A DNA stretch of 64,000 nucleotides, from contig NC_081842.1 of the NCBI RefSeq assembly GCF_963259705.1, positions 87,660,433 to 87,724,432 of the forward strand. Direction: 5' to 3'. The DNA is from Myotis daubentonii (lineage: Eukaryota > Chordata > Mammalia > Chiroptera > Vespertilionidae). How positions within the stretch are numbered: position 1 is the first letter of the stretch; the number at the start of each line of letters is the position of its first letter. The position numbers were made by a program, and so were the translations under genes. The notes below the pieces were generated by a model. It saw nothing but the letters and a program-made list of their open reading frames with translations. It made no database searches and was not told the origin of the DNA. Positions 11,584 through 23,000 of this stretch are shown in pieces.

Positions 11584-12155
11584 CTAGAGGCCCGGTGCAC
11601 AAAATTTGTGCACTGGGTTTGGAGGGGGTGTCCCTCAGCCCAGCCTGCACCCTCTCCAATCTGGGACCGCTTAGGGGATGTCCATTTGCTGGTTTAGGCC
11701 TGATCAGTTGGGCATCCCTCTCACAATCTGGGACTGCTGGCTCCCAACTGCTCGCCTGCCTGCCTGCCTGATTTACCCTAACCACTTCTGCCTGCCAGCC
11801 TGATCACCCCCTAACCACTCCCCTGCCAGCCTGATTGATGCCTAACTGCTCCCCTGCTGACCTGATCACCCCCAACTGCCCTCCCCTGCGAGCCTGGTTG
11901 CCCCTGACTCCCCTGCCCTGCTGGCCTGATCGCCCACAACTTCCCTCCACAGCTGGCAATCTTGTGACTGTGGGTGCCACCATCTTTGAGGGCAGGATAG
12001 TCAATTAACATATTCCCTCCTTATTAGCTGTGGGTGCTGCCATCTTTGAGGGTGGGGCAGTCAATTAGCCTATTCCCTCCTTATCAGCTGTGGGAGCCAT
12101 CATCTTTGCAATGGTGTGAGGGTCAATTAACAAATTCCTTCTTTATTAGATAGGA
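11584..12155 (-). mobile_element. HeliBat-type Helitron with triplicated 5' terminus
   Basis: The left edge is CTAGAGGCCCGGTGCAC with hairpin arms GTGCACAAAA/TTTGTGCAC. The middle has CTGCCTGCCTGATYACCC-like tandem units. The right end has three consecutive copies of the terminal 60 bp (from 11968, 12028 and 12088). Each contains a CATCTTTG block, TCAATTA and a ...CTTTATTAG-type terminus. Only the last copy ends in TAGATAGGA. Confidence 0.92.
11968..12155. repeat. Three tandem 60 bp copies of a Helitron 5' end
   Basis: Units start at 11968, 12028 and 12088 with an exact 60 bp offset between the first two boundaries. Shared blocks: TGTGGGWGCC, CATCTTTG, GTCAATTA and ATTCCYTCYTTAT. Confidence 0.93.
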
Positions 12156-12490
12156 TAAGGTATTAAACACAGAGTTTAAAATATATGAACTCTTTGCTTC
12201 TTTGGCTTATAGACAATCAAGACCATCTGATTCACGTAAACAAACAATTAACATAATAATAAATACCAATGGTAATATGCATTTTAAGAATTCTCATAAA
12301 TAATGAATAAATGCCATTGAAAGCAGAGACTTAATTAATCACCTCTAGAATTGATATAGGTTATTTCTTTAAAAATATCTGGTATTAGCAATGTATATTG
12401 AAAAGATTATTTGTGTACTGTGTGCTAATAAACTGTAAATTAATAAAAGTACTTTTGAGAGCAATTTGTATTAATTCTAATATTCAAAAT
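12156..12490. other. AT-rich unique DNA
   Basis: No gene recognised. Could be part of the old L1 that follows, but diverged. Confidence 0.4.
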
Positions 12491-12720
12491 TATAGTCTGA
12501 CCCATAACTCAGGATTCACCTTTAGAAATTTATTCAGAGGAAATGAATTTTATTTGCTATAATTGCAAAAGCATAGAAACAAAAAAGTGATCAATAATAG
12601 AATGGTTGATTGAATTTTATAGTACCTATATGATGCAGTATTATTCAGCACCAAAAATTCATGTTTTGAAAAGTATAAAGATGTGAAAGTGCTCCTACTT
12701 AAGTTAAAAATTAGAATATA
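12491..12720 (+). mobile_element. Diverged L1 (L1M-like) fragment
   Basis: The order of blocks follows the C-terminal ORF2 to 3'UTR region of old L1s: an AAGCATAGAAACAA block, AATAATAGAATGGTTGATT, and GATGCAGTATTATTCAGC. Heavily decayed, no frame. Confidence 0.55.
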
Positions 12721-12869
12721 AAACTCCCCACAGAGTCTGATACAAAGTCTATAAAATATATCTACATTAATTTTATCTATGAAAGCTTAGGTGACATTGT
12801 CATTTAACATATAAATTAAGTTGTTTGAGTCTCTTAAACACAAAGTCTAATTCTCTTAAAAACTTTTGG

Positions 12870-13440
12870 TGTCCCAGCAATTGAAGTCTTCTGTTTCTAC
12901 AAGTATTGTATTATTATTAACTAATGAAAAATATTTTCCTATTTTTAATAATATTTCATTTTATATAGTAATGCCTTTTTTTAAATATATTTTATTGGTT
13001 TTTCACAGAGAGGAAGGGAGAGGGATAGAGAGCCAGAAACATCGATGAGAGAGAAACATCGATCAGCTGCCTCTCGCACACTCCCCACTGGGAATGTGCC
13101 AGCAACCAAGGTACACGCCCTTGACCTGAATTGAACCTGGGACCCTTGCGTCCGCAGGCCGATGCTCTATCCACTGAGCCAAACCGGTTAGGGCAGTAAG
13201 GCCTTTTTATTATCTCTATCAGATTGTTACTTATAATCATTGGAAATTTATTAGGACATTTATGGTCTGTCTTATAACTGTTGAAATGAATTGGTTTAAA
13301 TCTATTATCTTGCTATTTGTTTTATATGTTTTATGGGTAATTAGAAAGTGACAGGTATGATGTTCTGTAATATTAATTAACTTTATTGATGGTGTTTGTG
13401 GTATATATGGAAATAGACTGTCCATTTCCTCTTTCAAGGA
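12870..13440 (+). mobile_element. Diverged L1M-like 3'UTR fragment
   Basis: Its CTATCAGATTGTTACTTATAAT and GGTTTAAATCTATTATCTTGCT blocks recur at 14440 and 14315 in another L1M-like part, so the two fragments are related. A Ves SINE interrupts it at 12981-13194. Confidence 0.5.
12981..13194 (-). mobile_element. Ves SINE
   Basis: Minus-strand tRNA-like head (CCTAACCGGTTTGGCTCAGT, AGAGCATCGGCC) and a GGTTCAATTCAGG box-B-like segment, ending in AATAAAATATATTT. Target duplications AGTAATGCCTTTTT (12967-12980) and AGTAAGGCCTTTTT (13195-13208) flank it. Confidence 0.95.
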
Positions 13441-13840
13441 AGAACTTGCCGGAGAGCAATCAATAAGGATGCTTAGATGTCAGCTCCTTCATGTTCCTAC
13501 TCAACCGCAAGAGCCACCACAGCAGATGTCACATCTTTCCTGGTAGCAACTAAGAGACGTGTGGGGGTTAGGCAGTGCTCTCACATGTGCTAACTAAGAT
13601 ACATGTGGGAGTGGGGGCACCTCTGGTTCAGCCTGATGTTGGCACCTCAAACAAGGAAGTACTTTCTCCAGAGAGAGTCTCTCTGGGTTAGACAGATGTG
13701 TCAGATCTGCATCACAGTTTGACTTTCCATCTTAATTCTGTTTCCTCTTTCCCTCCCAGATTTTAATCTTGAATACTATCTTGCCACAAACTCTCACTCA
13801 GGGTTTGTTTTAGGAGGTCCAATCTGAGAATGTTGTTTAT
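13441..13840. other. Unique DNA, no gene seen
   Basis: A stretch richer in GC than its flanks and without a recognised family. It could be a diverged internal part of the surrounding L1M. Confidence 0.4.
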
Positions 13841-15802
13841 ATATTTTTTTTACATTTTCCAACCTGTTTTAGTAACTATTGATAGGGGCAATTAAAAATC
13901 TTCAGCTATGGTTGTAGATTTCTCTATTGCCCACTTTTATTCTGTCAGTATTTCTTCATAAAATTTTTAAATTCTCTTATTAAGTCATACATATTTAGGA
14001 TTATTATGTCTTCCTGATTAATTACCCCTTTAATCATTATTCTCTTTCTCTCCTGTAATATTCTTTAGCATGGAGTCTAATTTACCTGATATTAACATAG
14101 ACACAATAACTTTCTTGTGTATAGTTTATATGATAGATTTTTTCATAACTTTAATTTCCACTTGTTCTGTTCTTTATGCTTACCCTCTTTCTTTTAGAAA
14201 CAATATAGTTAGTTCTGTTTTTTGTTTTTTGTTTTTTTATCCACTCAATATATTCTTCTCTTTTTGACTGGAGTGTTATGCTCATCTACAGTTAATGTAA
14301 TTATTGATGAGGTTGGGTTTAAATCTATCATCCTGCTATATTTTATATATTTTTCTTCTATATTTGGCTTCTCTCTTGCTCTTTTATGAAATTTTCTTTG
14401 GACAATGGAATAATTTTTAGCATACCATTTTATTAACTCTATCAGATTGTTACTTATAATTTAAAATTATTTTAATAATGATTAGTTTAGAGATTATGTT
14501 ATGCATCAATAACTTTTCATTAAAAATAAAACTCAACTCTTAGGTTGAGGATCTCAAAATGGAATGCAGATGGAGACAAAATATTCTTACTGTATTGGAA
14601 ATATATGACATACTTCCACTGAAAGAGGGGCAGGGTGCTGACCTGATTAATTTTGAAAATGAGTAGAAATTGTAAGAGTAAAGACAAAAGAAGCTATACA
14701 TAAATGCTTTACTTTAATTGGTAAAGTTGTTTCTCACTGGCATATAGGTTAAAAATCTGAAACCACTGCTCATTATACTAGGATTGATTAAATAAGTAAC
14801 TAAATGGCAAGTAAGAGCCCATGTTTCTCACCACTAGAGAGAAAGGTAACAAATAAATAAGGAAATGGCTAGAATGAATCATGCATTACTAGATGGTTCA
14901 GAATCAAAGACATCAAAATGAGCCCATGTTTAGCTTAACATAGATGCAGATGGTAGACAGAGAAAACAAATACGTATGTATGTGTTAGTAGACACACATA
15001 TATTTCCAGCTGTGTCTGCGGAGAGGTCCTAGAACAATCATACCTCAGTAGCAATGAAGTCACTCAGTGCCCAGACCTTGGTTACTAATAACAGTCCCCA
15101 ATAAAGGGAATCAGTCCTCCTTGGAGAAATAACTGATACTAGGATTAAGGCAGGAAAATACAAAATATGCCTGAACTTTCTTACAATGCCAGCAAGTTAA
15201 GAAGTTCTAAAATATAAAAGAGGCTATATGCATATATGAATGGGTCATAGAAGCCAAGTAAAAGAGTTCCTAATGGATAAAGCTGGAAAAAATTGATACA
15301 AAATAAATAATGCAGCATTGGGTTGAACCCAAAAAACAAAATAGATATCCATGAGCTCATACTGACATAAATAAATTATTAGTAAATAAATGAAGTGAAA
15401 AGGCATATTTCCCGAGGAGAAGACACCTCTCCAGACAGTAGAATCAGTACACAGTGAATTCTTTCTAAATGGCACAGCATGAAAAGTGGTGGGAGAGACA
15501 ACTTTACAGTAGAGAAGCCTGGCAAACTTCAGTCAGGTGAATGGCAGATTTGTCAGTGATAAGTCATGTTAGTAGCAAGTCTCTTGAATATGATGTGATG
15601 ATAAAATCATAAATGTATCATTGTTTCTTCCATATATAAAGTGTCTATTTTTTTTCCTTAATTAGTATTCTTTTTATGCTGGCTTTTTAATAGTTAAGCA
15701 ATGATGGGTCTAAGTGTGGTTTTCTTTAAATGGTATTTATCCTGCTTGAAACTTGCTGTGATTCTTTGATCTAGTGTTTTGTGATTTTTTATTATATTTT
15801 AA
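13841..15802 (+). mobile_element. Old L1M-type 3'UTR remnants
   Basis: Three landmarks of ancient L1 3' regions appear: GAGTCTAATTTACCTGATAT at about 14072, TAATGTAATTATTGATGAGG at about 14294, and CTAAGTGTGGTTTTCTTTAA at about 15711. A further L1-like block lies at about 15240-15600 (GAGAAGCCTGGCAAAC, GTGATAAGTCATGTTAGTAG). Order and orientation of all blocks are not certain. The T-rich part resumes beyond the Helitron block at 19182. Confidence 0.6.
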
Positions 15803-18255
15803 CTAGAGACCCGGTGCATGAAATTCGTACACTGGGGATGGGTGGGGAGTCCCTTAGCCCGGTGTGTGCCCTCTCGCAGTCTGGGACCCCTCCCTCCTTA
15901 CCACCCACCTGCTTGCTGCTTCCTACTGCTCGGCTTGCTGCTCCTTAGTGCTGCCTCGAAGGCTCCTGCCACCACCGCTGCACTCGCCAGCTGCCCTGGC
16001 CCCTGCTGTGGGTCGGAGCTCCTCTGCTACAGCAAAGGTTTGGGTTCCATTCTGCCAGGGCACCTACTTAGGTTTCGGGTTGATCCCTGGTCGGGGCTGA
16101 CTGCTGCTCAGGAAGTGACTGAGGACCGTGTGCTCTAGTCATTTGGTGGGGAGCTGTGGTTCCATTGCCAACCTGGCCCACTCTGATCCCCATACCCCCA
16201 CTCCTACATCAAGGACAACTTCAACTGTGGCAGCTGCATGGCCTCCAACAGTGTACACATCTGCATGGGTAGGTCACCCTCTCCGTGACTTGCCAGGCGT
16301 GGCTGCTGCACAGTCACCCCAGAGGCAGATTTCCGGGTTCCTAGGGAGAGCACCCTCCGCACCTGACTCCCAGGGAGAGCAGGGTCGGAGGGAAAGCACT
16401 TCGCCTGGAGGGGAGCACCCGTCTTGTGCAGGGCTCACAGGGTTTGTGTCTCCAATCCTGCCCTCAGCAGCCCCAGTGCTGAGGTGGTGGACCTTGGGGC
16501 TGCTGGGTGCCGGCCCCCCCTGCAGGTTTGTGTCTCTGATCCTGCCCCTAGCAGCCCCAGCACTTTGGTGGCGGGGCTTGGTGCTGCTGGGTTCAGAGCC
16601 CCCTGTGGGTTTGTGTCTCTGATCCGACCCCCAGCAGCCCCAGCACCAAGGTAGTGGGCCTTAGGGCTGCTGGGTGCTGGGCCTGCTGGTTTGTGTCTCC
16701 GATCAAGCCCCCAGCAGTCCCAATACCGCCTCAGTGGGGCTTGGGGCTGCTGGGTGCCGGGCTCCCCTGCGTTTTTGTGTCTCTAATCCGGCCCCCAGCA
16801 GCCCCAGCACCGCCTAAATAACTTAAGGGAAACTTTATTTTGTTTTCTTTTAAAAGCAATCTAGTTTAAAAATGAGTTGCAGTTAAGAGAGAACAAAGAA
16901 CATGGTACCTAAGAGTGAGATAGACAGAGGAGAGGCTGGGCACTGGTCAGGGGCTTACATGCTAACTGTTCTCCACCTGGGAAATGATGTAAAATCCGTT
17001 TCTTTAGTTTTCTGCTCAATGGTCTTCTCCAGAGAGTGGAGTGGCATCTGCTCGCTTCTCCCTGGGGCCTGGCTCGGTGGTCGCCTTGGGGTCTGGCTGC
17101 GCTCCAGCGGGATCTGCACCGGCCTGCCTGCTCCGCCTGGCCCTGTCCACACGCTGCTTCCTCTGAGTCTTCCTTGGGCGCAGCCTCGGTCCATCACCTC
17201 CTCCTGTGTCTCCCACCGCCAGGGCCGATAAAGAGGCCCACACAGAGTTAAGGTCTGCAAGGAGCTGGTCCTCTGCTTTCAGAACCTTCGGGATCTCCTC
17301 CTGCAATTGTTCCCTTCTATGACCTTCCTTCCCTACCTCTGGCATCTTCCCAGAGCACTGCATGCCTGCCCTCCAGCAGCAGGTTGTCTTTGTGTGGCTT
17401 TCAGGGCAGCCTTCAGGGCCTGGTGGCTGCACTGCGGGCCTTCCCCGTTGGCACCGGGCCTGAGGCCTGGCCAGGAAGGCGAGCGGCTCCCCAGCAAGTC
17501 CCACTGCACCAGCCGCATGTGCGCCTGCACCTGCCCGTGCCCTCCAGGCCTATGCGGCTCCATGCTGTGCTCAGGGCCTGGGCAGTGCTCCAGGAGCGGG
17601 GCGTGGAGGTGCCAGGACTCCTTCCCAGGGTGACTCTTTACCCGGGAGTCCCTGCTGCTCCATTCACCCACTCGGCCAGTGGGGAGCGTCCTCGGTGGGT
17701 CAGCTGCTCTGGGCACTGGGGAGGAGGAGGCCATGGAGGGCAAGGCCCTGAAGCAGAAGGAGGCCAGGACTCATGGCGCCCCCGCCACCACCCTGCGTCC
17801 TGCTGGGGCTTGCACCCAGGAGTGCCATGGCTGCGGCAGGGCCACCGGCTGGGCTTGGAGGTGAGTCCCAGTGGCCTGCCTAGTGTGGGTGGGGTTTCGG
17901 GTCACCTCGAGGGAGGCTCCGGCCTTTCTTTGCTCCTCTCCTGGTGGAGCAGTGGGATTCTGGCACTGTGGTCAGAAGAGACGCCTCCCAGCCCCCAGGC
18001 CACTTCTCAGAGTCAGAGGTTGCACCGCCGCCCCACCCCACACACTGCAGGCCTGAATCCCACCCTGGGGCAGGCCGGCGGCTCAGGATCATGCTGCCAC
18101 CAGCCCCAGGAGGGGTGGCACAGCGGGATCTGCCTGCAGTATGCAAATTAGCCACCTTCTTTGTTGGTGGTTAATTTGCATATCATGCTGATTAGCCAAT
18201 GGGAGGCATAGGGAAGGTATGGTCAATTACCATGTTTGTCTATTAATAAATAGGG
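15803..18255 (-). mobile_element. Long HeliBat-type Helitron carrying host-like sequence
   Basis: The left edge is CTAGAGACCCGGTGCATG with imperfect arms TGCATGAAATTCGTACAC. The right edge reads CATGTTTGTCTATTAATAAATAGGG, a slightly degraded 5' terminus, and abuts the next Helitron's CTAG at 18256. At about 2.45 kb it is the longest copy here. It holds three or four units of a GC-rich repeat of about 75-80 bp (CCCAGCAGCCCCAGCAC, about 16440-16815) and an unrelated, gene-like segment (about 16820-17860). It encodes no RepHel protein. Confidence 0.88.
16815..17860 (-). pseudogene. Host gene 3'-end fragment apparently captured by a Helitron
   Basis: On the minus strand a frame at 17504-17016 has a charged, heptad-like part (LQEEIPKVLKAEDQLLADLN), then a basic arginine-rich tail, and stops after PLSGEDH. 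About 180 bases downstream is an AATAAA (complement of 16834-16839) in AT-rich DNA, so it looks like a last coding segment plus 3'UTR. A frame at 17743-17333 overlaps it and may be the same gene before a frameshift. CTCCTTCTGCTTCAG near 17765-17750 (-) resembles a splice acceptor, which would suggest capture of genomic DNA. I do not recognise the gene. No other Helitron in the window carries this segment. Confidence 0.5.
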
Positions 18256-18716
18256 CTAGGGGTTTGGTGCACAAAAATTTGTGCACTCAGGGGGGTTCCT
18301 CAGCCAGGCATGTGCCCTCTCGCAGTCTGGGACCCCTCAGGGGATGACCACCTGCTGGCTTAGGTCTGCTCCCTGGGGGTTTGGGCCTAAATTGGCAGTC
18401 AGATATCCCTCTGGCAGCCCGGGAACCCTCAGGGGATGTCCACTTGCCAGCGGGGAGCAGGCCTAAGCTGCAGTTGGACATCCTTAGTGCTGCTGAGGAA
18501 GCGGGAGAGGCTCCCGCCACCACCACTGTGCTGGCAGCCATCAGCCTGGCTTGTGGCTGAGCAGAGCTCCTCCTGTGGGAGCGCACTGACCACCAGGGGG
18601 CAGCTTCTGCATTGAGCATCTGCCCCCTGGTGGTCAGTGTGTGTTATAGTGATCAGTCATTCCCAGTCGTTCAATTGTTAGGGTCAATTTGCATATTACC
18701 CTTTTATTATATAGGA
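18256..18716 (-). mobile_element. HeliBat-type Helitron, hairpin-bearing half of composite 2
   Basis: Left edge CTAGGGGTTTGGTGCACAAA, arms GTGCACAAA/TTTGTGCAC; right edge CCCTTTTATTATATAGGA. Carries a perfect 17 bp inverted repeat, TGACCACCAGGGGGCAG (18587-18603) and its complement (18620-18636). Same subfamily as 6757-7217. Confidence 0.94.
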
Positions 18717-19181
18717 TAGAGGCCTGGTGCATGGTTGGGGGCTGGCTGGTTTGCCTTAAACGGTGTCCCGGATCAGGTTGGGGGTCCTGCTTGGGTGCCT
18801 GGCTAGCCTGGGTGAGGGGCTGATGGCTGTTTTCAGGCTGGCCACACCCCCCAGTGACCCAAGCTTCCAGCCTCTCCTTCTTTTTTTTTTTTTTGGCAGG
18901 CTGGAAGCAGGTATCTGGGATTTATTTATCTTCTATAATTGAAACTTTGTAGTCTTGAGTGGCCAAGGGCCGGCCAGGAAAGGCGGGAAGCTTGGCTTTC
19001 TCCATCGCCAGGGGCAACCCAAGCCTCCTGCTCACTCCAGCTCCGTGGCTGCTGCCATCTTAGTTGGGTTAATTTGCATACTTGCTCCTGATTGGCTGGT
19101 GGGCGTGGCTTGTGGGTATATCAGAGTGGAGGAGTGATGGAGTGATGGTTAATTTGCATCTTTCTCTTTTGTTAGTGTAGA
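18717..19181 (-). mobile_element. HeliBat-type Helitron, hairpin-less half of composite 2
   Basis: The 3'-end-like TAGAGGCCTGGTGCATGG is followed by TTGGGGG, so there is no second hairpin arm. It ends TTTCTCTTTTGTTAGTGTAGA. It is a shorter version of 7218-7889: one copy of the 80 bp repeat, a T-run at 18882-18894, then the shared block GGGATTTATTTATCTTCTAT. Confidence 0.9.
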
Positions 19182-20060
19182 TAATTGTCAGATATTTTCT
19201 TTTCTATTTATTTCTATTCTTTTTCAAGATTTCAATTTTACATATGTTAAATCTTTGATATTGTCCCTTAGGCTTCATTTTCTCTCTGTTCCTGGAATAT
19301 TTCTATTAATCTGTCTATAAATCATTAGATTCTTCTTCAATTTCTAATATGTTGTCAAATATATCTAGTAAGTTTTCAATTTCAATTTCTTTCATTTTAG
19401 GATTTGATTTTGATTCATTATGATATTTTCTAATTTTCTGCTGAGACCTCTGTTCACACATTAAGACCAAAAATTACATGAATTTGTTGACTACATATAT
19501 TTTTAAAATTTTGAACATATTTATATTAGATTCTTTGAAGTTTTTGTTTTCTAAACCAACATCTGAACTGTCAAGGTTAGTTTCAATCAATATTATTTTT
19601 TCCTGAACAGGAGCCACCTTTCTGATTGTGCACTGGCTATTGTGAATGATACATTATAAATACTCTAGATTCTGTAATCTTCTCTCTGAAGAGTGTTTAT
19701 TTTTCTAATAGTAAAATTACTGGCTGATTGGCTTGAAAGAGCAGAAGCTTATTTTTATGCTTTGTGAAAGTCGATATGTAAAAATCCCAGTATTCCCCAA
19801 ACCCTTCTTATTTAGTATGTCCCAATCTTCAGAGGATCTCTTCAGGTCTGGATTTTAGATTCTGTTAAAGTAGATTTAGACAAGCCTTTACTTATTTTTA
19901 AGATGCACCTTTGTGTGTCTCTGTCTAATGCCTGAGGTCTTAATGAGGTGTTAATGATGTCTCTCCACTCTGGCTGGGCCAGACCCCCAACATCTGTCAG
20001 TTCTGCTTAGTCTCTAGAAATCCCATTTGCAGCCCAGCAGAAACTGTGTTCTGTTAAGCC
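19182..20060 (+). mobile_element. Old L1M-type 3'UTR remnant, continued
   Basis: Continues the element interrupted at 15803: AATTTTACATATGTTAAATC followed by TTGATATTGTCCC, then AATACTCTAGATTCTGTAAT and CTGATTGGCTTGAAAGAG, in the order seen in old mammalian L1 3'UTRs. The right boundary is vague. Confidence 0.55.
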
Positions 20061-21908
20061 AACATTTCATGTGTGCTGCACAATTCTCAGCCAAGGACAC
20101 ATAAAGGAACCGAGTACTGCCTCCTGAGCAATTCCCTTCTCCAGTCATATCGGTTGTCCCAAACTCTGATCTCAGCCTAGCAGGACATAAGCACCATTCC
20201 TAGATTCTGGGTTCCCTGCACTGCAAATAGGAAAATCAGCCAGGGGACTTGCTTTGCGAGTCTCATTTTGTCAGAGATCAGAGAATTGTGCTGCTGTTGT
20301 TAGTACAGTGAAATTGCTCAACATTTATACTTTCAGTGTCTAAAGAAAGCATTTATGTCGTACATTTTGCCAGTTTTATGATTGTTTGCTGTAAAACACT
20401 TTGTCCAGTAGCAATGACTCCATAATATCCAGGATTTGAAATCCTCTTATTAAACTCTTAATCTCAATTGCATCTCATCCCCCAATGGTAATTCTTTCCC
20501 TCCTCTGTGCTGACCCATGAATGAAATTCAGACACTTTTACTTAGGTTTTCCAAAAATAAGACAAGATATTTGCATTTTGATAGAAGTTACTTAATATCT
20601 GAATATGGAGAAAAAGAGAGGATTTTCCATCACATTAATGCTAATGAATGCAAGTTACTTATTAGGCATTTCTGTAATTTAGCACATTTTGGTCACTCTA
20701 TCCCTGCAAAATTCTGCCTGGTCATCTTTCTCTGTAGTCTTCAGTGTCCTCACACATGGCCTATCTCTTCCCCTATTTTCATTTCCTCTCCTTTCTCTAC
20801 TCTCTCACTCCCAAATGTCTCTTTATCATTTTTTTATACATAGAAGTTTAGCTATCAGTTTTATTTTTTCCATTTATTTTTACAGTACTGCCTCAGGGTC
20901 TCATTTTCCACATCAAAGGAGCTTAATATCTTAAACAACATTTTATCCATAAGAAGAAATTTGGTGCCAGTTGAAAAAATTATTATATTGATAATGAATA
21001 TTTGAAGATATTTAAAAATATGGATATTGGCATTTATTATACAAGTATCAATTTAAGTAATTCATTCATTTGGCAAGCTTTTATTAAAGTCTTTTTATAT
21101 TTTAGGTGCTGATGTTAAAAAGACTAATAATGCCTAACCTATCCTATCCATAAAACTCCCCATTCAAATGTGGAAGTCAAATTAACAGAAAACAATTTAT
21201 CAAGTTCTATAACTAATATACACAACATGGTTTGCCATGGGAATAGAGAGAAAGCATAGTGACTCAGACAATAAAAGAAAAGCTGTGCTTGGATTTTGTA
21301 AAGTGCAAAATTATCTCAGCTCAATGACTAATTCTAAAGTTTTCCTTGACCCTCAGACTATATAGCTCTACAACTTATTCCCTCTTTGTATTTTTCTTTG
21401 AAACTTTAATCGCTTCAATATATATACCTCTACCAGCAGACAGTGAGAGCTGGGGTGTTGGCTCGTGTTCTCAGCATTTTCAGTGTCTACAGCATAGTAA
21501 ATGCTCAATGACTATTCTTTGAGTGAATAAATACATAAACGGGAACGTTTGCAATATGTGTGTCTTTTGATGCCAAACATGTAGATGTTTGGCTGTGTAT
21601 TTTTAGTAAATAATTAATATTTTCAAAATACAGTCTTTTATTACATTTTTATGTGTTCATGATTGCTACTCCCAAGAACTTTTTTTTTTTTTTTTTTTTT
21701 TTTGCTGTTCTTAATATTTGTATAAATGAAATTATGGTCTTAATTTTTATACATTCTATTTTAAAGAGAAATACATGCTTTGGTTTTCAGTTTTTGTGTG
21801 TATGATTTGAGGAAAATGTTTTATATTTTGTCCTGTTATTTATTCTTTCTTAAAAAAGATAATGTTGATCCTGCTTAGAGGAGAGCGCTCATTGATATAT
21901 TCAGAGGA
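20061..21908. other. AT-rich unique DNA; possible L2 tail
   Basis: Mostly unique. TAGTAAATGCTCAATGACTA followed by TGAGTGAATAAATAC at about 21495-21535 resembles the 3' end of an ancient L2 (+). A poly-T run lies at 21679-21703. Frames at 20517-20934 look accidental. Confidence 0.4.
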
Positions 21909-22022
21909 TATATTATGTTCCTTCTTGATTGACTTAATAGTTGTGATTGCAGCAGCATGAGAAAAAAAAAAGTATTTTTAGGTGTGTTAGAAGGAAGTGT
22001 CAAAGCACCTCAGGCTGCACAG
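21909..22022 (+). repeat. Dispersed low-copy repeat, copy 1
   Basis: TTATGTT...GCAGCAGCATGAGAAAA, then TTTTAGGTGTGTTAGAAGG and AGTGTCAAAGCACCTC, recur with few changes at 27117-27205. The family is not recognised. Confidence 0.65.
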
Positions 22023-23000
22023 ACAGGCCAAGATAACACTCTTGTCTGATGTTAAAGACAATCTGTTCTTGCCTCCTCCCCACTCTGATTAGAGCTCACA
22101 CACCCCTACTTCAGAGCTGATCCACTCATACTTAGATGAGTAAATAAAGTGACAGGAAAGCTTTTAATTTTGGAAGTTATGATAGTGAGGATGCGCTGTC
22201 TGCTCCTATAACAAATGAATGCTTAATTGTTTAGAACCTGTTTAGGGAACTGGCTATTTGGAAAGATTTATAATGATATAGAACTGCCAGCAGGAGGAAA
22301 CACCAGGCTCATTAGTTAGTTCCCCAAGTTCTAGGCAGGACTGGATTCAAGCCTACCCCAACATATGGGTAGCCTTAGGAAAGGACTTTTCAGGTCATTT
22401 CCATACCTAATTCAGTGCCTTGAAATGCTGTGTTGTCGAAAGCATGTTCAATTGGAAGATCTGACTTTTATTTTTAAAATAATTATTTACTCCATAATAC
22501 TATGCTTACAAAAAACCGACCTGTATTTGTTTTTCATCTGTAAGATAACATTGCTGGAATTCAAGTTAGTAAAAAATCCCTTGTGGGGTGGGGTGGGGGG
22601 AGGGGGAGGGGTGGGGAGTGGGGGGAGGGGAGCTTGGAAGAATGGCATCACTTTCAATGTTTGTGAAAAACAAGTCTGGAAGTTTTAAACTACAAATAAT
22701 AAAGGCTTTTAATATTAGGGTATCATAATAATTCATTGATTTTATTTTCACAATTCTTCTCAGTGTTGATATTTGAAGGTTTTTTTGTTTAAAAAACTGT
22801 GGATTTTAAGATTGAAAAGTAATTTTTAAGTGTAAATCATGTTCTTGTTCTTACTTTGAGGGGATTCATTATACATCTGAGCATCTAGAAGGAGCAGAAA
22901 TTTGCAACTTTTACAAGAAAAAAAATAGCAAATCCAAATAATTATTGGTTTCTAACTCATGGAGGAATAAAAGGAAATATTTTCTTCATGGAAAAAAAAT
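22023..23000. other. Unique DNA with a G-rich tract
   Basis: Unique sequence. The tract at 22575-22632 has many G-runs of four or more on the plus strand. The frame at 22365-22688 runs through it and is not credible. Confidence 0.45.

Noticed and set aside
17384..18151. 255-codon plus-strand frame in the long Helitron
   Set aside because: It is opposite to the stop/AATAAA structure on the minus strand and runs through both the captured segment and Helitron body, so it is likely a GC-rich shadow.
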